The translations under genes were made by a program, and so were the position numbers. The notes below the pieces were generated by a model, which was not told the DNA's origin, did no database searches, and worked only from the letters and a program-made list of their open reading frames with translations. 64,000 nt of DNA. It comes from Takakia lepidozioides (taxonomy: Eukaryota > Streptophyta > Takakiopsida > Takakiales > Takakiaceae). The stretch lies in assembly GCA_030704615.1 (NCBI GenBank), contig CM060732.1, positions 38,793,053 through 38,857,052 on the forward strand, in the 5' to 3' direction. Shown here piece after piece: positions 47,001 through 55,989 of this stretch. The first letter of the stretch is position 1, and each line of letters opens with the position of its first letter.

Positions 47001-47511
47001 AATGCTGGAAGAGGCGGGTTTCTCCCTAGCCAGACATTCCATTGCACGTGAAGGTGCTTCAAGTGGAAGCGGTTCACGGGTACCTCCGCCTGACGCTCAC
47101 TTGTGGCCAACCAGACGGAATGGGAAGTTGGTTCGACGATTCCCTCCAACCGCAGAACACTACGGAAAAATTGAGTCCGCCAGAATGCTTCACGTTCGTG
47201 TTGCGGGAACAATGGAAGTGCCTGATCCAGGGTATGGTCGGGTCTTCACCATGATCTCATCCGCATCTCCGCTGCAGGACAGGACGTACGAAATCACTGT
47301 TTCCAATTTTCCCAATTGTACATGTCCTGATTTTGTTGGTATGCTTTCAAGTAGTTTGGGAAAGAGAGGGAAGTTCATACCGTGCAAACACCTTTATTTC
47401 GTCTTCTTGAGAAGGATGGTTTGTGATCCAAAGCGGGACTTCTTCATTCACCAAGCCACTATGAGTTTCAACGAAGTCAACACACTTCTACAGCGGGATA
47501 CAAGCCCATAA
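44007..47511 (+). pseudogene. MULE transposase with DDE-like core and SWIM finger, one frameshift
   Basis: Two exons: 44007-46033, then a 95-bp intron (GTGAGT...TTGCAG), then 46129-47511. ATG at 44007. The N-terminal ~220 residues include VVDLSDSSSDD at about 44391-44423, like a SUMO-interacting motif. The frame shifts once at a run of five A (44681-44685): one A more would join EWTK to KHDGHPWCRTKT. Downstream are Cys/His pairs (CENMKCRHF, CKFCRVPPCC), a probable first catalytic Asp in FLMFDHV, the second in GFMADSAQANFNAVRIVFG, then CLFHWTQSLDKH. Exon 2 carries CTCPDFVGMLSSSLGKR followed by IPCKHLYFVF, a SWIM finger (CxC...CxH). Length without the shift is about 1,135 residues, larger than many MURA-type proteins. 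The shift could be a real lesion, a sequencing error in the A run, or less likely recoding. Confidence 0.8.
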
Positions 47512-47693
47512 AAATCTATGTTTTCCTTGACTACAACTTGTAATGGAATGACTGTTCAAGTCCAGTGACTCTCAATGTATGTCGTCTAACATCTTTGCTA
47601 TGCGTGGGTCAATGCATTTGTCGCATTGGTTTGTCATTCTCTTTTCATTAGCAAACACAAGAAACTACCTTCAGATAGACAGATGATCAAATC

Positions 47694-47925
47694 AACCTCG
47701 TCTCAACACGAGGTTTACTTGAAGTTCTCCAAATCCTCCTTGTGTTGACACAAGGATGATTTTAGTTCTCAGAAAACAACATCGTGTCAACACGAAGTTC
47801 ATTTTTGTTCCAGGAAAACAACCTCGTGTTAACACGAGGTTTTGTTGAAGTTCTCCAAATCCCCCTTGTGTCGACACTAGGTTCATTTCAGTTCTACGAA
47901 ATGAAGCTCCTGTTAACAGAAGGTT
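47694..47925. repeat. Variant palindrome series 3' of the transposase
   Basis: Six ~22-bp palindromes start at 47694, about 47736, 47778, 47820, 47862 and about 47903, spaced almost exactly 42 bp. They differ from the intronic set: the best (47820) has arms AACCTCGTGTT and AACACGAGGTT, a complete palindrome without spacer. Others alternate between CTCGTGT and CCTTGTGT arms. Where one arm base changes the other tends to change to match (for example CCTTGTGT with ACACAAGG). Confidence 0.85.
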
Positions 47926-47989
47926 GAACTCCAGGAAAGCCCAAAACCCTTCATCCGTTTCACCTTCATGTGGGGAAATCAGCAGTTGG

Positions 47990-48167
47990 GGGCTCCACGG
48001 TTATAGGCCCACCTTCTTTGTGGTGACGTGGCATGACCTGGACCAGGCTCACGCCACGTCAGCATCAGCGCCATGTCAGCAGCGTGAGCGTAGGCTCACG
48101 CCACGTCATCATTGTGTGAGCGTACGCTCACACGCTCACGCGCCAGGCTCACACGGTAGCGTCGTTG
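47990..48167. repeat. Right MULE terminus with GCTCACGCCACGTCA repeats
   Basis: CCAGGCTCACGCCACGTCAGC, TAGGCTCACGCCACGTCATC and CGTACGCTCACACGCTCACGC lie within 130 bp of the end. They match the left-end repeats in inverted orientation. The element ends GTAGCGTCGTTG before the target duplication GTCTTGGGG. Confidence 0.75.
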
Positions 48168-48176
48168 GTCTTGGGG

Positions 48177-48400
48177 TACCTACAAATGGCAAAGAGTGAA
48201 GCTGCAATGTGTTGTCATGCCCAAGAAGATTACTTGGTTGTATGTTTGAAATCTGGTAAATTGCAGGCTAGTCCTTCAAGGTGCTTGTATGAACATACCT
48301 TGAATCTATAGCAGGGCAGGTTGTTCTTACCTACCCAAGGAGCCTTGCATGGTGCATGTCTTGGGTTACTTACAGGAATTTGAACATGTTGCAGCAATCT
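48177..48400. repeat. ~190-bp tandem repeats (right part, after the MULE)
   Basis: Starts TACCTACAAATGGC directly after the target duplication and continues the unit that stops at 36757. It includes TGTTGTCATGCCCAAGAAG, TTACTTGGTTGTATG and CAGGTTGTTCTTACCTACC. A new unit begins at about 48343 and fades near 48400. Confidence 0.75.
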
Positions 48401-48649
48401 GATTTTTCAGTAAACAAGATGCTTGCTTATATGCTTGTCTTGTTGTCATGACCTGTACATAAACAAACCCCACCCTCCCACCCTGTTTTATCATGAATGA
48501 TTGGGTGAAATCACCTGGGAAGTCATGACAAGAATGGAAATGTTAGATGGTGCCCTGTTTATGGGCTGTTTATGTCTTTAATTGACAATGACCCTAATGG
48601 GTCTTGTCCATGTCTTGACATGACATGAGTATCTTCCCTCTCTCTTTAT

Positions 48650-49270
48650 AACTTTTTCTGCAGAGGGGTCAACTCTGAGGTTAAGAAAACCATGCTTTGT
48701 CGCATTATTAGACCTGCCTTGGAGTACGGATCTGCAATATGGGTTGATAAATGTGACTTAGAGGTTGTAGTGTCCAAAGCCTTGTCTGTTGCCATGAGAT
48801 TGTCTGATGAAAATGAAGTTAGGCAGAAAACTTCCCTGAACTTGTTTCCAGTCAGTGACATGGGGGAGGACATCTTGGATGACCTTAAGGGTCTACCCAC
48901 TCTCGGCACTAGACTGAAATTTAAACTTAGGGTAGGAAGCCTACCTTTGAACAGCAAACAGAAGCAGAGAAGAAAGGGAGAGTGCAATTGCCCGTTGTGT
49001 GGGCAATCTGAAGACAATACTCATTTTTTGATACACTGTCCGGGGTTCTCTCACCAAAGAGACGCTCTTTTCAAATATATCAAGGGAATTGTGCCTGTAC
49101 CTCTGTTTACCAACTTTGAAAGTCTCAAGGCTGAGCCAAAAACCCAGGCCCTCTTGAGGCCTAGTTATTGGGCAAATCACACACAACAGTTTGATGCTTG
49201 TGTGAAGGGATTTCTAGAGGATATATGGAAAACCCAGATTAATTCTATATATGAAGGTAAGTCTTACTAC
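48650..49270 (+). mobile_element. LINE (non-LTR) ORF2 C-terminal fragment
   Basis: The frame from 48692 reads CRIIRPALEYGSAIW, a phrase found at the end of the thumb region of LINE reverse transcriptases. Later comes CNCPLCGQSEDNTHFLIHCP, the C-terminal CCHC zinc knuckle (zf-RVT). The reverse-transcriptase and endonuclease parts are missing. A C run (about 49291-49307) follows. 5' truncation is usual for LINE copies. Confidence 0.8.
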
Positions 49271-49439
49271 CAACGGTGCTTAGTCACTCCCCCCCCCCCC
49301 CCCCCACCTTTTTCTTTTCTCTTTGTTGTCCCCTCTCGAGACCCCGAGCACTTGCTGCTCTCAGCCCCCAACATGCTTGGTTTTTTTTGTTTTTGATCTG
49401 GAATGTAGAGGTTCTTTCCTAATGAGGCCAACTTGTGGG

Positions 49440-50105
49440 TTTGCATGACAGGTGCCAGCTTATGGGGAAAGAGAAGAAGTCCCCTGCCCCAAAGAAAGGG
49501 GCGGACAATCCGTTTACTCTGTCGGCACGTGTGACGCGCTAGGGCGTCTCCCGGTTAACCAGCCCCGTCGACAGCCGCAGCCGGAGGGCTCGTCTGCCCC
49601 CCGAGGCTAGTACCCCCCTTCTTGTCCACATCTTGGATGCGCTAGGGGCCGGCTCAGCTAGCTCTCCTACTTAGGAGGTTGTTGCTGAGCCGGATGCTTA
49701 GTTGAGCACACCCCGGCCACCAAGACGGGTGAAATGTACCTTGGCAAGCATATCACCTGTTCGGGGCCCCGGTATGGGCACCTTTTGGATGTCACCCCCA
49801 TAGTGACCCCTTCCTCCGCAGCAAAGGCTGCACTTGCCAAGGCCCAACGTCAGGTTCAAGGGCCTTTGAAAGCCTCCATTGCCGGCCCATTGTTGTCGAT
49901 GAGGGAGGAGGAGACGAGGAGGGCCAATTAAGTGGCCAAGATAGCGAAGCGCCTCGAAGAAGTCAAGCCATGTGAGGGCTTCTACCCTGATACGCAGTTG
50001 GGGGGGGGAGAGGAGGAGGTATGGGCCGGTTCGGAGTAGCCTAGCCGACAGCGACACCGCCCCCTGAGCCTAAGCGGTCAGCAAAGAAGGGCCTGGACTA
50101 CAAAA
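49440..50105 (+). other. Unrecognised coding-like remnant inside the CACTA element
   Basis: Frames reading GKEKKSPAPKKGADNPFTLS, then IVTPSSAAKAALAKAQRQVQ and VAKIAKRLEEVKPCEGFYP, follow one another with stops in between. This suggests an old coding sequence. Its place between the transposase gene and the other end would suit the second CACTA gene (tnpA-like), but I see no diagnostic motif. Confidence 0.35.
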
Positions 50106-50129
50106 TCAACCCCCAACCACCACCCCCCC

Positions 50130-50811
50130 CCCCCCCAGGGTGCCCTCGCGCGACGCAAGTTCCATTTGCGGGCGGCAACGCCCGACACCCCCTGCGACGT
50201 GTTTTTTTGGTCCGAGGGTCGCAAACCGCGACGCCCTGGCGTCGCAAAGACCGTCACCCTGCCTACGCAACATCTTTTTATTATTATTAAATATAAAACA
50301 TAAGCGATGCCAGAGCGTCGCCAAAACCCACGCCCGGGCGTGGCGGAGCCCGACTCCTGCTCCTGCTGTTTTTTTTTGCCACGCCCATAGTCGCTTGCAG
50401 CGACGCACGGGCGTTGCTTGGCGTATCACCTGGCTTACGCCACGTGTTTTTTGGGTTTTAGGATGGGACTCCCGGGCAGGTTAGAAAAAAAAAAGGGATG
50501 CGACGTTGTGCCAGCGCCCACACCAACACCGTCGGCTGGAGGGCCACGACGGCGAGACGTCGCTCAAAGGAGGCCCCTGCCATCAGCGCAGACGGCCTGA
50601 AAAGTGACGTCTGGCAGTCGCGGGAGTTGGGGCGGGGGCTCGCGACCCCCATACATCGCATTTTTGCGATGTCATTTTGGCGACGCCCATGCGACTGCCG
50701 GGCGTCGCAAATTTTGCGCCTGCCGCGTGCTCGAAAAGGGCGTTTTCCCGAAACTGGGGCGTGGCTGCGGCGTGGCTCGGGCATCGCAAAGGCCCCTCTT
50801 TTCCTATAGTG
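50130..50811. repeat. Right subterminal GCGACGCC repeats of the CACTA element
   Basis: GCGACGCC, CCGCGACGCCCTGGCGTCGC, GCGATGCCAGAGCGTCGCC and similar motifs occur in both orientations, mirroring 30136-30745. The stretch ends GCATCGCAAAGGCCCCTC and the terminus TATAGTG at 50811. Confidence 0.85.
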
Positions 50812-50935
50812 GGTCAAAGAGGTTCATGGTGACATTATCAAAGCTAGAGTTGGACTATTGGTCAAGCACGGCGTTGAGGATCCACTTCATTGTGTCTTGA
50901 CAAGCAAATTATGCATCTGTGGGCTAGTTCTGCCT
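50812..50935 (+). pseudogene. PPR pseudogene, continuation right of the CACTA insertion
   Basis: Directly after the terminus the frame reads VKEVHGDIIKARVGLLV, a PPR phrase like VHGDIIKVG on the left side. Removing the element and one GGT joins ASLAALGM to VKEVHGD in one frame. PPR similarity fades after about 50930. Confidence 0.7.
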
Positions 50936-51045
50936 TTTTGACTTTGGCAGCAAGGTGTGGTAGGTGTCCACTTATCTGGACAATATACATTATAGTTCTA
51001 GGCGACCATAGATTGTCCTTGTGGATGGATGTTGGTTGGTGTCAG

Positions 51046-52602
51046 GTTTTGGATGTGGGCTGTGGCATTGGGGGCCCATTGAGGGAGATTGTTGGCTTCA
51101 GGTATCCTACTTTTCCATAACTCTCATTCTCTTGTGTTATCAGGTCTCGTTATGTAAACAAGACATCTTGTTATTTGTAGTAAATTATGTTCTCATTATT
51201 GCTGGAATGACAAGGTATTTGGAGTCATAAGTTGACTTGGCTTTTGTCTCTTCAGTTATACCATTTATCAATCCAATAGTCAGCTCAACAGTGATGAAAG
51301 GACTTCTCAATGCCATGATACATTTAGAAGTTACACCGAGGGCTTCAATTGGAAGTCGTGGCATGGATGGCTGAAATGGGTGCTAAAATTATAATATGCC
51401 CTATATGCTGCAGCGGCGCTTTGGTCACAGGGCTTAACAACAATGCCTATCAAATTTCCCGTGGCACTGTAAGTTCTTAATTGCTGCCCATTTAAGTGAA
51501 GGATCAACCTTGGAATGCTTCTGACCTCACATGAAATTGGGAGATTTGTTCTCACAACATTAAGCAGCTAAATGTTGGTTGACTATCATTGTGTTTTTGT
51601 GGGTGGCTGTAGGTGTTAAACAAGAAGGCTGGTTTGGACAAGACATGCGACTACCTTAAAGTATGCATGCTAGCGGCACACACCCTGAGTTATGTTTCAA
51701 CAAGTTTCAGCCTAGTTTTGTTGCTCTGTTCTTGTCAATTGACTCAACTAAATATTTAGCGGTAATCATGTTGTGATGAATAAAACTTCAAGATGAGAAC
51801 AATGGGGTGAGCATTGTTAATTGAGTAGTCCATGCAACTGGTCCAGTGGTAGTGGGATGCAGGTATTGGTCAATGCCACTGAGTAACTAAATGTGAACGT
51901 CTCTCTTATTTATGGTGTTTTTCCTTGCTTCCATGTTGAGATTTAGAACGCCATTTTGACTACCTTTCCTAGACAGTCACACTTGGTTTGGATGATGCAG
52001 GCAGACTTCATGCATATACCAGTCCCTAACAACATGCATGATGCAGTTTATGCGATTGAGGCCACCTGTCATGCCCCTGTAAGTCTTCCACATCTGTATA
52101 TTTTGCTTTATGTGTCCCCACTTTATGAAGTTCACTTCTTTATTTTCTTGTCCTTGGCCCTTTGGGCCTCCAATGGATGTAATTATTTTTTATCCTCTGT
52201 CTTTCTCTCCACTGTGTGTTTGGCACAAGTTGAGGGATGAAGTGATGTGGGTCATCTTTGTGGTACTTGGGACTTCTCTACCTCCTTCTGCTCAATCTCA
52301 CTTGTCAAGCAGTATAACAATTTCTTGCACATGGGATAGGGGCAATATTGTTGTGAGAGAGCTACTGCAAGGCATGACATATTTCTCCTAGGTACATGGG
52401 CTTCCAGTTTGGTTTGTTCTGTCTTCATGTCGTCTACAAGATTCAAAAACTTAAATTTGCCAGGGTCTTGATGGTGGAGAGACAGGTTGCATGCTACAAG
52501 GAAATATATAGAGTGCTAAAACCTGGGTAGCTATTTGCTGGCTACGAATGGTGCATGACTGAAGCTTTTGACCCCAAAAATGACCTTCATCAAAAGTGCA
52601 AG
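51046..52602 (+). pseudogene. SMT1-like: Sterol C24-methyltransferase pseudogene, five internal exons
   Basis: Five exons with GT-AG borders, in the right order. 51046-51101 encodes VLDVGCGIGGPLREIVGF, the SAM-binding motif I of SMTs. 51414-51468 encodes VTGLNNNAYQISRGT. 51613-51660 encodes VLNKKAGLDKTCDYLK. 52001-52078 encodes [24 protein letters not shown]. 52485-52602 encodes ACYKEIYRVLKPG, then LFAGYEWCMTEAFDPKND. These match plant cycloartenol C24-methyltransferase. The last exon has an in-frame TAG (52528-52530). The N-terminal exons and the C-terminal third were not found, and a PPR remnant stands where upstream exons would be. It is probably a broken duplicate, not the working sterol gene. 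Confidence 0.75.
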
Positions 52603-55600
52603 GTTTTTACTTTTGCTAACTATCCTTGACATGGTATGAATATGTATGGTACTGAATGGGGAAGTGTTTAGTCTGATGTTTGTGTGGTATCCTCTTACAA
52701 AATCTGCAAAGACCCTCTTTCATTCCCTCTATATGTCCAATAAGCATCTTGGTGGGTTTTGGCGGGTCAGATGTCTCTCTCTGTTTAACTGCCTGATAGT
52801 CTTGGCACACTCCAGGTCTATCATTCCCACTCTCAACATCTCACAGCTATCCTTCCTGACGGGTATGTCACTCCATCTCTCACTCACTGTATTGTCTTCT
52901 TTCTCGCTGTCTCTATCTTTCCAGCAAAGGGTGTCATACAGGTCTGGGTTTTTGGTCATTTCTATCTGGTTTGTAAGACCTTCCATGTTAAGAGTCGATT
53001 TTTGCTCCCTCTTTGAACCTTGACATCCAGCCTGGTTATGTTCAAGCTATACTTGCAAGATAGGTGTGGTTTTTCTGGGCAGTTCACACTAACTATGCAC
53101 TCTTCTCCTAATCTCAGTGACGCTGCTGGTGTCTTATGGGCTGGTCTTGGCAGGCCTGCAGTCTCTCACTATTCCCTTGACAGATAGATTCATGAACTCA
53201 TGTGTTTGTGGTTGTGGTGTACATGTAGTGGGCATGGAGTTACTGCACGTTCGTGACCTGGGAACTGTCTTGACAATCAACATTTGGGAGCTATAACAAG
53301 GCTGATGTAAGGCTGTTTGTCATGGCTAGTGAGCCAAAGCAGGAAATTTAACGATTATGAGGGCAACATGTATGTTATGCTGCCCCCCTTAGACTCTGTT
53401 TCGAGGAGCCAAATTTTGGGACAACAGTGTTGTTTTGTAAATCTGACTGGCAGTTGTTTAAGACAATCTTTTTTTACATCTGGAATCAGTCCCCTCAGTT
53501 CCTTTGTAATGTCCTTTGCACTTTGTCACTATGTTCTTTCCTGTGAATGATGGTGTGTTATGGTTTTCCAAATAATATTAAAAACCAAATTCTCAACAAC
53601 TAATTTGATGCCACGTCTCCAACCCAACAAACCACTCTACAGTAGGCACCATAACTACACAACATCCATCATACATTGACACGTGTCATATCCTCGAGAA
53701 AACACCTGGCAATGAGCTCCTATAGGCATAGTCGTGGGAATGACTTTAAATACATTTAAAGTTCAAAATAAACTACTCATATGGTCCCACGTATCAAGAT
53801 ATTAGCATGGTTGTAGTCAGGATAATGACTGCAGGACCTCCTAATGGATATGCCACGTGGCAGTTTCTAGAGACGCCATATGGCGCACATCCACAAAACC
53901 TCCTGGACTTATTAAAAGAGACACGTGTACAGTTTACAGCAGCACACTAAGTCATGTATGGTAGAGGTACATATGACTACCAACTGACAGTGAGATGTAT
54001 CACTTGGATCATATGACTGCAGTCATCCATGACCGACCATACTGTATTCATTGTATTCACTTGGTTTGCACGACTTGTAGTCAGCGTAGTCAGATGTACC
54101 GTTTATGACTACGAGATAGTCATATATACCGCGATCTGTTGTAGTGCGAGTGAGGAAACAAAAGCAAACCAACAGCGACGTGAGCGATGCTGACCAACAA
54201 GCAGTAAAACAGAAGCAAATCAACAAACAAATCAACAAACACAGAAACATTGAACTGAAACAACATAACAACAACAAACCAGCATAACAAAACAAGCCAG
54301 AGCGAGCCAGAGAGAATCACATCAAACCAGATAAAAACAATAAACAAGAAGATTACCTGCTGGATGCCTGAGCCATTTCGATGCCCCTGTTGCTGACCTG
54401 AAACGCCTGACCTTAAGCTTCCACCGCTCCGCTCTGCTCTGCTTCCATCTCGTTTCCTGTTTGCGCTTGAATCTGCTATTTGCTCTATTTCCCTCCACTG
54501 CACTCTCACGCTGCACTGAACTGCACGCTATCTTCTCTCTGCTCTCACAGCACCCTGCACAGCACGCTCTCTACTCTTCATGCTCTCCCCTCTTCAAAAC
54601 TCTCTCTTTTCTAGCGCTCGTCTCTCTTAGCACTTCCGCAGCGCTTCCGCAAAAACAATGCAGTGGCGAAAGGGTGAGCGCGTGTTATTTCCAAAGGACG
54701 CAATGGTTCAGATCCTCTGTGACGTTCAGCCATCCAACATCCATGCAAATATCATCCAATTCATCCTTTCCATTCTGTCCATCCATTTGACGAATGATTA
54801 GATGAAATGTAAAAACGGATGAATGAACGAGAAAATATGACGTTAATGATCCTTGCACATGTCATCAATTATAACCCCGCGGGATATTTCCCACACCCCA
54901 CACATGACGATAAATGGAATGTACAAGACATATCCTCCTGCGGCGTTTAGCCGCTTGGAATTATTGCTCCTGACAATGTCTACATTCGGCGGTTTCCGGC
55001 GTGGAATATTTTCTCTCTCACTCCAATCGCAACAAACGTCTTCTTTTACGGCCGCCGCATTCTCTGCCGAGTGTCATCTCCGCACGATTTCATGAAACGC
55101 TTATCAACGGCGTCAAGCTTTGCTCCACGAGGACATCATTGAACGCAAAATATGTACTATTTTATAAGCACAAGTACGAAACTATTGAACTGCCGTTACC
55201 GTTCTGGCATCATAATTGTGACATAGGGTGCTACCAATAAAGGACACTCATTTCCGAAATTGCTCAAAGAGTGCACTCCTGCACCCGCCAGAACCGTTAG
55301 ATTGTGGCGATATCAGATATCAATGGCGCTGACAATCGATCCGCGAGACAATATATCGCACTATCCCATTGCAGGCCGGGTGCCAACAGGCAAGCTGGTT
55401 TCCACCTCTATATAAGGTCCCAGTGTAAACTGTACACACTTCTACCTCCATACCTCTCACTTGCAGATTGTGTTTCCCGCACCTCTCTGACCATCTCCCA
55501 CCTCATTGCCCATAGTGCACCTCCCTGAGCATCTTGTACCTTTGTGGCCATCGCAGGTGTACCTCTCTGAGTTTTCATAATCTCTCGTGTGAACTGCATT

Positions 55601-55985
55601 TTCTCCTGTAGGAAGTATTATGACATCTGTGTGTTTTTTATAGTCTACAGGAAAATCTACTTATTTCTCATATGCAAATTACAGTCCAATAGTCTCATTT
55701 CCCTGTATTTGTCCATCTCTCCAATTTCTGTATTTCGTCATCCCTCAAGTCGTGCACCTCCACTGGATAGTCGCGTCAATGCTCACATTCATCCGTCATT
55801 TCAATTATTCATCCATACACCCATATTCATCCACTATTATTCATCCGTCCAACTATTTTCATCTGTATCTCATCCAACCTCCACTGTATGGTGGAGGTTA
55901 TATAATTAGACTCCATCTTCATATTACACATTGTTTCGGACCAAACAGTAATTCCATTTCTATTCTTCTTCTCGGAAACGTTCTT
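52603..55985. other. Intergenic stretch with no recognised gene
   Basis: Open frames are short and unlike known proteins. 53600-54146 is a GTAGTCAT-rich block resembling 7066-7586 and ends GTTGTAGTG. A pyrimidine-rich stretch at about 54500-54640 (CTCTCTACTC-type) could be a leader of an unrecognised transcript. Nothing further could be supported. Confidence 0.4.
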
Positions 55986-55989
55986 ACAC

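Larger units (their letters stand above)
36758..48167 (+). mobile_element. 11.4-kb Mutator-like element carrying a transposase and a DNA-methylase-like gene
   Basis: The element is bounded by a 9-bp target duplication, GTCTTGGGG, at 36749-36757 and 48168-48176; 9 bp is the usual MULE length. Deleting it restores the interrupted 190-bp repeat. The terminal regions are related: left AATGCTTGCGCGTGAGCCTGG, right read inward GACGCTACCGTGTGAGCCTGG. Both are followed by more GTGAGC/GCTCAC and CACGCCACGTCAGC copies. Gene order is terminal repeats, methylase-like gene (-, 37786-43345), a ~660-bp shared upstream region, transposase (+, 44007-47511), palindrome series, terminal repeats. The transposase has one frameshift and the methylase-like gene another, so this copy is probably inactive, though only slightly damaged. 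Confidence 0.85.
30136..50811 (-). mobile_element. CACTA (En/Spm) transposon, 20.7 kb, containing a nested MULE
   Basis: The left end begins CACTACAGCAAATGAGG. The right end, read inward on the other strand, begins CACTATAGGAAAAGAGG. The two stay similar through TTTTGCGACGCC and TTTGCGATGCC. The host bases GGT flank both sides (30133-30135 and 50812-50814), the 3-bp target duplication usual for CACTA. Dense GCGACG/CGTCGC motifs lie within ~600 bp of each end, as expected of subterminal transposase-binding repeats. Inside are TNP2 (-), inverted DUF4218/DUF4216 (+), a ~190-bp tandem repeat holding the MULE, a LINE tail and a small unrecognised remnant. Without the nested MULE the element is about 9.3 kb. 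The transposase is broken, so it is no longer autonomous. Confidence 0.9.

Noticed and set aside
54120-54516. 129-codon minus-strand frame with a hydrophobic stretch
   Set aside because: Low-complexity AAC/CAA-rich DNA explains it; no family resemblance and no splice support.
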